From NCBI RefSeq assembly GCF_050624435.1, contig NC_134542.1, positions 110,653,677 through 110,717,676 of the forward strand: 64,000 bases of DNA, read 5' to 3'. A program made the position numbers and the translations under genes. Below the pieces are notes generated by a model, which saw nothing but the letters and a program-made list of their open reading frames with translations, did no database searches and was not told the origin of the DNA. This document shows positions 45,095 through 55,796 of this stretch, one piece after another. How positions within the stretch are numbered: the stretch's first letter is position 1; each line of letters starts with the position of its first letter. This DNA comes from Tenrec ecaudatus. Lineage: Eukaryota; Chordata; Mammalia; Afrosoricida; Tenrecidae.

Positions 45095-46155
45095 CGAGAG
45101 GTGGCAGTGTTTTCACTGGTCCATGGGTGACTGTGGGTGGGGGTTGGGCATGTTCTAATCAGGTAGGATTTCACCTCTTTTTCCCTCCAACCACCCGTGT
45201 GCCTGGCCACGGTCTGGATTGAATGCTGCTGGCAAAGATCCAAGATTTCCAAGCCTAGTTAGTCTAGACAATAATTCACCTGTCTCCTCTTTCATCCGTT
45301 TTTTTGTTGGTTGATTTGTTTCTTCTTTCAGTTGTTACTCAATCCACTCCTTTATGTTTTCCTTTGAAGTTCAGGCTTCTAGGATTACCATTGATAGCTG
45401 TTTCATTAGGTCTCTAGTCTTTGATGTAAAGGGTCTGTCTAGTGTGCCTGCCTTGTTTACCACGACTGAACTGTTATTACAGCCAAAAAAAAAAAGGTTT
45501 AGGTGATGATATGCAATGTGAATTTCCCAAGTACCACTGTATTTCACCAACTGAATCCATGATCTTTTCCAACCATCTATAACACATCACCGTCAGCTTC
45601 TTCAAAACAGAATCCTTATCTCTCTGCTTAGCTTCTTAACACGTATCATAGTGTCTACCTCATACTACTGTGTGCCAAATGCATGAGAGAATGGGTAAAT
45701 AGACACAAAAATGAATTAAGGCATTTATTGTTGTAGTGGACCAGTGAAGATGGCTTTTTAAAAAATTCAGCATAAAGGCTTATATCACATAGTGTTAAGT
45801 TATAAGAGAAAGGAAATTTTGAGTTTTCTGCCTCAACTCAAAAATGATGCTTTTCCAGACTACACTCTGTTTGCATAAGGTAATTTTAAAATTATCTCTA
45901 GTGTTTACAAGTGGCTAATTTTCAAATTTGGGTGCATGTACTTTCTTCCATAAAAAAAATTTGCTCGCAAATGTCTCTAAACCTAATACTCTATTCTTCT
46001 TTAGTTTACTGTGCCTAATATAAAAAGCAGAAGATGGTGTGGCATTTCTTGAAGAAGCTGAGTGATAACACATATTCATGAAAGAGATATATATGATATA
46101 TCAATTTAGGTTACACTGGATCAAAGCATAACTGTAGTAGACACGGAATGTTCTC
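45093..46155. other. Unassigned
   Basis: No gene or confident repeat seen. A10-11 run near 45485. Confidence 0.4.
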
Positions 46156-46159
46156 ATAT

Positions 46160-46347
46160 TACAGCAGGTAAAGTGCTCAGCTTCCACCCCCAAACCTGGT
46201 AGTTGGACACCACAAACTGTTCCGTCAAGGAGAAGCTGTGGCAGTAAGTATCAGGACAGAGTCACAGGCTTGGAGACCCTGCGAACCAATTCTGGGCTCT
46301 CCTCCAGGAGCTCAGCTCAATGACAGGGACGTTGGTTTTGTCCTTGC
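46160..46347 (+). mobile_element. AfroSINE copy, diverged
   Basis: Seen: CAGGTAAAGTGCTCAGC, TGGTAGTTGGACACCACAAA, AAGGAGAAGCTGTGGCAGT, CAGGCTTGGAGACCCTGC, and tail CTCAGCTCAATGACAGGGAC. Confidence 0.6.
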
Positions 46348-47337
46348 CTTCTTCAAACTATGATGGGAAATGTGGTGTTCTTTCTGCACTATTGTAAGCA
46401 AATAGTCCTCATTTTATCCATATGCCATCTATTTAAAATGAACAGATATGATATTTCATTGCTGTTATTTCAAGGATCATAAAACTACAAAGTATCTTTA
46501 GAGATCACTGATACAGATATTGATACAATAAGAGAAAAAAATTCCCTTATACCCCAAGGGGCCATTTTCCATTCAAAACATGGTGATCACCCACGATAAG
46601 AAAGTAATGAAATAAAATTCACAAGTATATCTTTAGTTTTTTTCTTTAAAGTCTCTCTTGACAGATTAAACATCCTCTTCAAATTCTGTAATGTGGATTA
46701 AGAGCCATAGGATATACTGTTAAAAAAAAGTGAAAGTGTATTTTATTTGATTCTCACATTAACATCCAGCATTGATTTTTCTTCTAAATCTTTCTTTATT
46801 CCAAGGAGCACAGACTTACAGAATGTTGTCTCTGTGTGCTTCTTTATCTAATGGCATTGCTTTGGAAGAACACACTATGGAGGCTGGCACAGCAAGCAGT
46901 ATAACGCACTCCAGTGCTAGATACGGCCTCTGGCACAGAATGTACACTGCTAATAACACTTCCTCTCTCCTGCTACTGGCCATAGAAAATTTGAAAGTGC
47001 TAAGTCTAATTCATTTTATCTGCACCAGCTACTCAATGTTTCTGTATTAGCATTTTCCAAGGCATTTGTTATTGGCAATTGTATTCTAGGCAGGAGGTAC
47101 TTCAAGTTTAAGTGCCAAGGAGTTAAAATAGTATGGGATTGTTAAATCATTGAACTTCCTATGTGAAGAGATCCCTGGGTAAATAAATCCTTATGCTTAT
47201 GCAGATTTGATCCATCAGATATTCTTGGGGTTCTGTCAGCATTAGGGATGTAGAAGCAACTTTGCCAAGCATGTAATGTTTTGTTTATTTTGTTGGAAAA
47301 TCCTGCCTCATAGCTAGGAAAGTTATAATAGTAAAAT
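46348..47337. other. Unassigned
   Basis: No repeat recognised. A 92-codon plus frame at 46772-47050 has no motif and no Kozak-like start. Possibly unique DNA. Confidence 0.4.
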
Positions 47338-47386
47338 AATAAAATAGATGCAAGGTAAAATAGATGCAAGTAAAATAGATGCAAGG
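47338..47386. repeat. 15-bp tandem repeat, three units
   Basis: Seen: AAAATAGATGCAAGG-type unit repeated three times with single-base length differences. Confidence 0.85.
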
Positions 47387-49159
47387 CGAGCGAGTTGAAG
47401 TGCTATGGATGTTACTCTTTGCCAGTCCGTGCTGTTGCTTCGGATCAGGGGTTATAGTTTTCTTCCTCCGTCCTTCCATAAATTAAGTCTCAGAAACATT
47501 TATTCAATTGAGCTATTGGAAGAAGTCCAACATGTAAATTACACCATGGGTATTTTTCTCTCCTTGAAGTACCATTGGGCAGGTCAAGGTTCTTCCCGCT
47601 TCGTCTTCCTTTTTTGTTTCTTCTCCTATGCCCCAGAGAGCTTGCATCATTTTCTAAGTAGTAAATGGAATGCAATTTATAAAGCATTGTTTTAAACCAC
47701 CAGTATCTAAGAGAAAGTTAAATTGAAAAGTGTCCAAAAAATCAACTTCTAATAACCCAGGTAGAAATAACTGAGCAAATTAGCTGCTTACTCATTTAAT
47801 TAAGTTAACAGACATGAATATGCTATTTTTGTCTGATATAAGCATGAGCTCTTTCATCAAGAGAGATTAAATAAAGTAACTAGAGCAATTAATGCTAATG
47901 AAATCAGATGTACTTTATAGGCTTAAATGAATGATTTTATCATTCATATCGGGGTATCTAGTGCTTTTCTCATGTTGGGTTTTAGGAGTCTGGACTTTGT
48001 GTTATGACATGAGTTTTTGGACAGAAAAAAAATTAGAAAGATAGATCTCAAAATTTAAACTAAGCATAAATCTAATAGAAAGTCTGAAATGTCTCAATAG
48101 ATAATTAGCTGCTAATATATGACTAAAGGTAAAACAATGGAGAAGACAGACGGAACATACAGATTCAGAGGAGAATTGAGAATACTCTTTCCAACATAAT
48201 TTTTCTGAGTTTCCTTATGAAGGGTTATATTGCAGAAACAACCTTAATAAACTTACAGCCCTGATTAGGAAACACTAAATACATAATTGTTTTGTGAACA
48301 AATAAAATAGTTATCAATTTCTGCCCATTATAGACGTATTGTACAAATTATTGAGGAAAAAATAAGAATAAAGAGAGGGACTATTGAATTTAGTTAAGGT
48401 TTTTAGAAAATCTAAACGACCAACAAAAGTTTGTTATGTAACAGACTACACAAAACTATGGACAAAATATGGAAGTGGGTATCAAAATATAAAAATCAAT
48501 TTGGCAAATAATTGAATATTGCTGAAATTCAAAGTATCAACGGAAGGAAAACAAGAGTACAAAGTTATATATTTGGCCAGATCAGAGAGAGTATTATCTC
48601 CCAAGTTCATTTTATAAACAATAGCAGAACACTGAAAACTAGTGTGCAAGGCATTCTTACCGAGCCCAGATTTGAATACTGAGCTGGAGCAGAGCAGCGA
48701 AGACTAAGGGCAATACTGAGTGCTAATCGAGCGAGGCAAAAGGATAATTGTCAAAAAGGGATTTTCTAAGTTCTTTTAACCAGGAATGTGTCATTGGAGG
48801 AAGCACTGTGGATTACCAGTGGAATAATAGAGTTCTTCATAGATCTCTTGGTAACCTAGAAGCCAGTAAACTATGTTTACTTCACATTTGAATTGAGTGC
48901 ACATACAACTCACCAGAAGCTCTGCAATCATTAAAACAAGAAAGGAAGATGAGAATCTGCATACAGTCTTCAGCTCCGGGACAAAATCTCGGAATGCAAT
49001 TCCAGTAATGTGCAGTTTATTTCTAAAGGCTGAGCAACAGAGCTAGGGAAGAAGAGATTTCGAATGAGTCTCGTGTTGTACTTGTAACTCAAAGATTTAG
49101 GGACTCTTTCAGAAAGTGACGATTCATATTGGTTTGGAACCAATCTGGACTTTCGAGGC
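47387..49159. other. Unassigned; homeodomain/POU-like motif cluster at 47790-47930
   Basis: No gene or repeat recognised. Around 47790-47930 several AT-rich regulatory-type words cluster: CATTTAATTAAGTTAAC, GCAATTAATGCTAATG and AAATGAATGATTTTATCATT. Such clusters occur in conserved vertebrate enhancers but also by chance in AT-rich DNA. Confidence 0.35.
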
Positions 49160-49418
49160 AGCACCACCAAACCTCCCCGTGATGCCTTTGTTTGATTCCG
49201 GGTTCCCACATGTGCTGTGGAGCAAGTTACATATCATCTACATGCTTCACTTTCTCTGCTGAAACATACACTTAATAGTAACATTTACTTCCTGAGGATG
49301 TTTTAAAAATTAACTGAACTTATACAGATAAAACTTTGGGATGGTCACTGACACACAGCAAGTACTTTGAATTATTCGCTATTATTACCACTACTTTTGC
49401 ATATTCATAAGCTACCAT
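49160..49418 (+). mobile_element. MIR SINE
   Basis: Seen: GAGCAAGTTACATATCATC, TTCCTGAGGATGTTTTAAAA, TGGTCACTGACACACAGCAA and GTACTTTGAATTATTCGC followed by TATTATTACC, the order of the MIR 3' half including its terminal 'ctattatta'. Confidence 0.75.
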
Positions 49419-49479
49419 TTGCGAGATGTGTTCACTCATCTGAAATAAGAAAATAATGATATTTACTTCTGAGCTGAAT

Positions 49480-51013
49480 AGAAAATTTAAAAAGGGAATT
49501 CAAGAAGATGTTGCCACATTAAAATAAAATGTGCAACGACCTAGAAATGGAAAACCAAAATCAGTGAACACACTCTGCCTTGTCTAAAACTGAAAGGATT
49601 CCAGGGGAAAATTCAAGGCTTGAGTTATACTCTTGAAAAATTATTTGGGAAACACATTGAACGATGCAGGAAGCATCAGAAGAAGATCAAAGGAATTCCC
49701 AGATGCGCTCTACCGAAAAGAACTAGTGATGCTTCACCGCTGCAGGAGGCAGTATATAAGCCAGAACCCATAGCGCTGAAGAAGGCAGTCCAAGCTACAC
49801 TGAATACATCGGCCAAAAGCAAGGTTACAGGAATTGGTGAAATACCGACAGAACTGTTTCAGCAAGCTGATGAAGCTCTGGAAGCACTCACTCATCTATG
49901 CCAGGAAACTTGGAAGACAGTTTCTTTGCCAACGAGCTGGAAAAGATTCATATTTGTGCCCATTTTAAAGAAAGTCAACCTAACAGAATGCTCATATTAT
50001 AGAACAATATCAGTAATATCATATGCAAGTAAAATTTTACTGAAGATAATCCAACATGGATTGTAGCAGAACATTGACCAGGAAGTGCCAGAAATTCAGG
50101 CTGGATTCAAAAGAAGATGTGGAACTCGGAATATTAATCCTGATGCTAGATGGAACATGGAACAAAGCAGAGAATACCAGGACGATGTTCACTTATGTTT
50201 TATGGGCTATGACAAGGTATTGAACTTGTAGGTAATTAAAAAAAAAATCCCTGTGGATAATCTTGAGAAGAATGGGAATCCCAGCACACTTCATTGTGTT
50301 CATGCAGAACTTGCACCTGGATCGTGAGAAAGGAATGCAAAGAGAACAAGGGAATACAGCGTTCATTAAAATTGCGACAGATGTGCATCAGAGTTGTATG
50401 TTCTCACCACACTTGCTCAATCTGTTTGCTGAGGAAATCATCAGAGAAGCTGGGTTATATGAAGAACTATGTGGCGTAAGGTTTGAGGAAGGCTTATTAG
50501 CAACCTGCAGTTAGCAGGTAACATAGCCTTGCTTGCTCAAAGTGAGGAGGACTTGAAATACTTGGTGATGGAGATAAAGGATTACAGCCTTCAGTGCAGA
50601 CTACAATTCAATGGAAAGAAAGCAAAGATCCTCACCAATGGACCACTAGGTAGCCTCATGGCTAACAGACAAACCTTTGAAGTTGTCAAGGCTTTTGTCT
50701 TGCTTGGATTACAACCAATGCCCATGAAAGCAGCAGTCAGGAGGTCAAAAGATGTGTTGCATTAGGTAAACATACTGCATAAAGCTTCTTTAAAGTATAT
50801 CAAAGCAAGGGTGTTACTCTGAGGACAAAGGTGTGACAGACGCAAGCCATGGTATTTTCCATTGTCTCCTATTTATGTAAAAGTTGGACATTGAAAAATG
50901 AAGGTGAAAGAAGAATTGGTGCATTTGAATTGTGTTGTTAGGGATGAATACTGTGAGTACCATTGGACAGAATGCTAAAAGGACATACGGATCTTATCAT
51001 GAAAGAAGTACAA
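49480..51013 (+). mobile_element. RTE/BovB-type LINE, RT region (5' part of a split copy)
   Basis: Seen: pre-RT frame 49620-50066 (148 codons, the longest plus frame) with GRKHQKK-like and PTSWKRFIFVPILKK residues; then DQEVPEIQAGFKRRC-like text; LVLLGLQP... near 50690. Motif A is largely lost (FMGYDKVL) and the YADD position reads LAGN near 50517. The copy breaks off at GAAAGAAGTACAA (51001-51013) and resumes at 52597, so it was interrupted by insertion. Confidence 0.85.
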
Positions 51014-51284
51014 GGTGGTAAGCCCCTCCCCTGAACCCCCCTTAAAAAACAAACAAACAAACAAACAAACAAAAACAGGAAAAAACTCCCCTAGGTAGAG
51101 TTTATTAAATTCACTGATCTATTAATTAAATTTGGGCATCTTACTTTTTCCTTCTCTATTCCTCAGAGAGGTTGGTAACCTATACTTTGTGTTAACCTTT
51201 CTGAATCAAGTAACTTTCTTTTTTCTTGAGCTGAACAGGAAGAAAGGCAGAGATTGGTGCATTGGTGCAAGGATAAGATATATA
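51014..51284. other. Unassigned insert with (AAAC)n beside the mariner
   Basis: Seen: not RTE text. It begins GGTGGTAAGCCCCTCCCC, has (AAAC)n at 51048-51075 and AT-rich DNA. Its first 30 bases resemble a mariner terminal repeat, so it may be part of the transposon (true left end near 51011) or a separate insertion. Confidence 0.5.
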
Positions 51285-52594
51285 CAAAGGGATACCCCAC
51301 CCCCATAGCAGAAGAAAAGCTCTGCTGAGCAGATCTTTCTTAGTGCACATCTTTCCTTCTTGGCGAGCATCAAGCAACGCATTCTGAGTGAGTGCACCCA
51401 GTGGGGTTTGCCTGAGAAAGTTCTCTCTGTTCACAGTGGGATTTTTGTAAAAGGAATTTTACCCGAACATCAGTTTGTGTGATGGCTCATTTAAGAGAAC
51501 TTGTGTGGCTGTGAAATTTTGTTTCCCTCTCAGGAAAAATGCTGCAGAAACTGTTGTGATGTTGAACATGGCTTACATGGACAGCGCTATTGGAAAATCT
51601 CAAGTGTAGAAGTTGTTTTCTCATTTCAAAAAGGGTGAAATGTTGATAGATCATAAACCTCGTTCTAGATGGCAATCAACTTCCAGAATGGAAGAAAATG
51701 TCAACTAAATTTGTGCACTTGTGCTTAAAGATGGACGATGGACCATTGAAGATATGGGGAAGTTATCTGGATTGTCTTGGTGCTTGGTTCAGCGAATCAC
51801 AACAGAGGATTTGGGAATGACAAGGATTGCAGGAAAATTTGTGCCTCAGGTTTCCTGACTGACCAGAAAAAAGAGGGGGGCGTAGAAACATGCTGTGCAT
51901 TGAAAGAACAGTTCCAAAGAGACCCAGATGGTTTTCCCCAACGTCATTACTGGCGATGAGACATGGTACTATTCTTACCAGCCCAAAAGCATACATCAGT
52001 GGAACATGCCATAATCGCCTGGCCCAAAAAAGCTTTCCAGTGAAATCAAAGATCAAGACGATGCTCATTTGGTGTTCGTTCCATCAGGTCAGAATGTTAA
52101 TCAACTTTCTATGTAGAGGTTCTGAAAAGCTTTCATAACAGTGTGCTGCAGAAAAGGCCTGCTTTGTGGCAGAAGGGGGGCTTGTTTAGTCACCACGACA
52201 ATGCACTTGCTCATGCAGCCATCTCAGTGTGCCATGCTGTGGCGAAAATAGCATGCTTCCTGTGTCCCACGCACCTTGCTCACCTGACCGTGTTCGGGCG
52301 ACATCTTTTTGTTGTTGAGAGTGAAGAGGGACATGAAAGGACAGTGTTTTGATGACATAGAAGAGGTGAAGAAAAGTATGAAAGCAATGCCAAACAGATG
52401 AGTTTATAAAATGTTTCCAAGAATGGAATCACTGGTTTGACAAGTGTATTAAGTTAATGGACAGTACTTTGAAGGTGATAAGGTTGTTCTGTAATAAATA
52501 AATGAATAGATAGGTAGATAGATAGATAGATAGATAAATTTAAATGCATAGCTTCGAAAAAAATTAAAATCTAGGTTTCGGAAATCCCCCTTCG
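51285..52594 (+). mobile_element. Mariner transposon, near full length, nested in RTE
   Basis: Seen: a left end CAAAGGGATACCCCACCCCC after TA (51283-51284) and a right end TTTCGGAAATCCCCCTTCG before TA (52595-52596); 1310 bp. Its 5' leader (CTCTGCTGAGCAGATC, GAGTGAGTGCACCCAGTGG) and 3' end (CCAAGAATGGAATCAC, GCATAGCTTCGAAAAAAATT) match the element at 13963-14883. A (GATA)n tract at 52507-52537 has grown near the 3' end. The interior holds a decayed D,D34D transposase. Confidence 0.88.
51485..52420 (+). pseudogene. Mariner transposase, decayed, D,D34D triad visible
   Basis: Role: cut-and-paste transposase. Seen: N-terminal helix-turn-helix side (FQKGEMLIDHKPRSR), then VITGDETWYYSY with catalytic Asp 1 at 51955-51957; HHDNA with Asp 2 at 52197-52199; and GDIFLLLRVKRDM with Asp 3 at 52300-52302. 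The 103-base spacing between Asp 2 and Asp 3 is 34 codons plus one base, the mariner D,D34D signature with a frameshift. Several stops and indels; inactive. Confidence 0.9.
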
Positions 52595-52596
52595 TA

Positions 52597-52862
52597 TGTC
52601 CACAGTGCTCCTGAGAGACAAGGTTGGCAAAACTTCATCTTATATACTGTGGACATGTCATCAGTTGAGACAGCCCCTGAGAAATACATCATGCTTGGTA
52701 AAGTAAGGCCCTCAACAAGATCTATTGACACAGTGGCCGCATCAATGGGCTCAGACACAGGAGCAGTGGCGAGGACGGTGCAGGGCTGCGAAGTGTTTAG
52801 TTCTGTTGAGCACAGGGTGACTGTGGGTTGTAACCAACTCAGCAGCACCTAACAACAATAGG
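52597..52862 (+). mobile_element. RTE LINE copy, 3' end after mariner
   Basis: Seen: AGTGCTCCTGAGAGACAAGG, then TATACTGTGGACATGTCATC, GACACAGTGGCCGCATCAAT, and the terminus AACTCAGCAGCACCTAACAA with CAATAG. It continues the copy broken at 51013. Confidence 0.8.
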
Positions 52863-52909
52863 AAAACCTCCTAGAACTGTCCTAAGTATTTAACTAAACC
52901 ATGCATATT

Positions 52910-53112
52910 CCTTGGTGCCACAGTGGATTCAAGGTTGGGCTCCTTAATCCAAGACTGGCACTTGGAAACCACCAGCTGGTCCACTGACGAGTGATGAGGC
53001 TTTCTGCTCACATCGAAATGTACAGTCTTGAAAACCCTATGTAAAGCTCAGTTCTCTTCTGCTCTGTATGGTCAGTATGGGTTAGAATTGACCAGATGCT
53101 TGATGGTGGTTG
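52910..53112 (+). mobile_element. AfroSINE copy
   Basis: Seen: CCTTGGTGCCACAGTGG, CTTGGAAACCACCAGCTGG, GATGAGGCTTTCTGCTCAC, CAGTCTTGAAAACCCTATG, TATGGGTTAGAATTGACC, then directly into a (TTTC)n tract. Confidence 0.8.

Positions 53113-53194
<82 letters not shown>
53113..53194 (+). repeat. (CTTT)n microsatellite
   Basis: About 20 uninterrupted CTTT units directly after an AfroSINE 3' end. Translates as an artefactual FLSFFLS repeat. Confidence 0.97.
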
Positions 53195-53399
53195 GATGTG
53201 TTACCTTATATACTGGCTCCCAGTGTGATAAGGATTGAATAAAACATGGATATCAAAGTAGTGGCAATTGGACTGGCAGTTGTGGTAGCTGTGTCTCAGT
53301 AATGGGACATAATCAGAATAGCCAGTAGATGATTATTAAAATCTTCTATGAAGTTGACATTATTAAGCTACAAAACAACAACAAACAAGAGTCACTCAA
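53195..53399. other. Unassigned
   Basis: Nothing recognised. Confidence 0.4.
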
Positions 53400-53605
53400 C
53401 AAAGCTAAACCCAAACTGAATGCCACAGAATCAATACTGACTCATAGTGGCACTACAGGACAGCATAGTACTGTCCCTGTGAGTTTCTGAGATTGTAAAT
53501 TATTTATGGGGGTAGAAGTTCTACATTTCTCCTTGGGAGCTGCAAGTGCTTTTGAACTTCTGGCCTTGAGGATCTCAACCCACCACTATGCCACTGGTGA
53601 TCCTT
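53400..53605 (-). mobile_element. AfroSINE copy, full length
   Basis: Seen: GCTAAACCCAAACTGAATGCC, ACTGACTCATAGTGGCAC, GATTGTAAATTATTTATGGG, CTTCTGGCCTTGAGGATC and head ACTATGCCACTGGTGATCC. Confidence 0.8.
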
Positions 53606-53699
53606 AGAAGTCACTGAGTAGCCCCATATTTTTATTTACTATTTCAGGAAAGGATAAATCTGTTACCATTTCTAAGGGATTCAGGAAAAAAACAAAAAT

Positions 53700-53850
53700 G
53701 AATATATATATATACATATATATATTCAGATACATATAGATGTACTTTAAGATACATATAGATGTATATATGTTAAGATATATATTCAGAATATATATAT
53801 TCAGATATAGTCATATATATTCAGATACATATAGATGTATCTGTAGAGTC
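53700..53850. repeat. TA-rich minisatellite
   Basis: Imperfect repeats around a unit containing ATTCAGATACATATAGATGT, embedded in (TA)n. Confidence 0.8.
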
Positions 53851-54779
53851 AGATGAGAATAGAATCAGAACAGGTCTCACTCCTTACCCTGGGAAAATTA
53901 AACTAAATCAACAAGCACAGAATCTGAATGTAGGTTCTGAGTATCAATTATATTTATAGGTTATAGTTATATCTAAGAGTACATCTCTGAAGCTGCATGA
54001 ATCTAGAGGAGCATGGGAATATAACAAGAGTTTTCAAACATCGGAGTAAAATTCATGTAAAAGTGTCTTCGTTGCCTACTGCTTCTACAACAGAAACACC
54101 ACACTTGGCTGGCTTTAAGGAATGGAAATCTATTTGCTCACAGTTTAGCCGACTCGAATTTGAAAACAGGGTACCAGCTCAAGGGACAATCTCTCTGTCT
54201 GCTCTGGAGAAAATCCCATCTTCTCTACCTCCTCAGTTCCTCCAAGTGGCATCTACCTTTCCTTTACTTCATCCCTGGTTTCTGTGCCTCATTTATCGTC
54301 TTTATGCAGCAAAGTCATGTCCTGCCCTGACAGAGACTTGTTAATATAACAAAGAAAACTCTAGTTCCAAACGGTATCACATCCCCAGGTATAAGTAGGT
54401 TTGGGATTCCAGCACATATTTTGGGAGGCACAACCCAATCCCAAACCAAGGGGAATAGAGAGAAAAGTGTCAGATTCTTTTTAACAGTTTATTGACCATA
54501 CAGTTTGAAAATATTGCATTCCAGGTCCAGATACTTTCTGGATATATATTTTTTTCTTAGAAAAGAAAGGAACATATTTAAAATCATTTACATTGTTATT
54601 AATAAATGTTTTAACATATAGATTCTAAGAAGATAGGAGTGAATATTAAGAGAAGTGAAATAAAATGAGAGGTGAAATGAATAAAACTAGAATAGAGGTA
54701 AGAATGGGCTGGGGCTATTTCTGACTTCCTTAGACTTCTCTAACAGGAAGGAGAATAAAGTTCAACATCAGCCCAAGTC
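53851..54779. other. Unassigned
   Basis: No gene. A 115-codon plus frame at 53997-54344 has no recognisable motif. 'tgggattccagcacatattttgggaggcac' near 54410 resembles parts of mammalian LTR repeats. Confidence 0.35.
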
Positions 54780-55410
54780 TGATTCCTATGAGCTGGAGGT
54801 CAGGTCTTGTTCCAGACTACAGCCTCCTTTACCAATTCTGACACCAGTCCATCCCTCCCAAGACACTCTCTAGTTCTCAATCAATTCAATGGCCACAGAG
54901 AACTCATGGACCATACCACAATGGCAGTGTTTACTAGGGAATTTATGAGGTTACAATTATGAGGATACAGTTATTTAGTTCAGGGCAAGCACTGCTGATA
55001 AATGGACAGAGGGCACTCCACTCCACCATAAACCTCAGCCCAAAGTCACTTGTTTCCGGGGTCAGCAAAACTAGCTCCCCTCATTGTAAATGCCCGGAGG
55101 AAGAAGCTTCTTGCCTGAAAGTCCTTAAGTTTTGCTCATTCTGTACGATGCAAAGTTCATCAGGTTCCCTTGTGTTCTTACTTTTGCAACTAATGCTTCT
55201 CTGCCTCTCCTCTGGTGCCACAATTCCGTCACCTGGATGGAAGAGATGAGCTCCACTTCAGGTTCTTCTTTCTGGGTGGGACTGAAGCCCTCATTTTTGC
55301 TTGATATAGCTCATTTTATATACTGCCACAAGGCAGATGGAATAAATCTCTTATTAGATTTTCGTACACCTTATTGGCATGGTACTACCCAGTCATTTGA
55401 ATAGATGTTA
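54780..55410. mobile_element. Possible LTR-like repeat
   Basis: Seen: block order (CAGTCCATCCCTCCC, GAACTCATGGACC, GAGGTTACAATTATGAGG) parallels 3835-3960. Followed by text with open frames (54959-55404) that show no motif. Family and ends unknown. Confidence 0.3.
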
Positions 55411-55685
55411 CAAAGATGATGGCTGGAAGGGCTTCCTCAAGTACTTCACTCTCTCACAATAGATGATCAAGATAGTAAAGAAATCAAATCAGTTGCAGAA
55501 GAAAGATGACTAAAATAAAGCATAAATGAGACTACAGATAAGTGAAGTTATGTCATATATTACACACACCTAGATGGTCTCTCACAAATACTCCTGTAAC
55601 AGCAATAAAGTAGACTAGTGACATAAAAATGATAAGAAACGTCATTCAGACTTATAAAATAGATATAAGCAACTGTTTCCGAAGT
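55411..55685. other. Unassigned
   Basis: Nothing recognised. Confidence 0.4.
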
Positions 55686-55796
55686 ACCATATATACTATA
55701 AACCGACCCGAATATCAGTCAAGGCACCAAATTTCACCACAAAAACTACATTAAAAATGTGCTGAAAAACTCGGCTTATACACGAGTATATATGGT
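55686..55796 (-). mobile_element. MITE derived from the pogo/Tigger-type family
   Basis: Seen: inverted ends ACCATATATACTATAAACCG and CGGCTTATACACGAGTATA then TATGGT. Its right half (AAAATGTGCTGAAAAACTCG) matches the left end of the element at 38989, and its left half is the reverse complement of that element's right end (CCGAGGTACC-type). So it is an internally deleted, minus-oriented derivative of the same family. Confidence 0.8.

Noticed and set aside
46772-47050. 92-codon plus frame
   Set aside because: No family resemblance or gene context.
47338-47386. Short direct repeats that could suggest a CRISPR-like array
   Set aside because: Three contiguous 15-bp units without spacers in a vertebrate genome; a simple tandem repeat.
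49620-50066. 148-codon plus frame as a possible gene
   Set aside because: It is the pre-RT slice of a decayed RTE LINE; neighbouring frames continue the same protein with stops and shifts.
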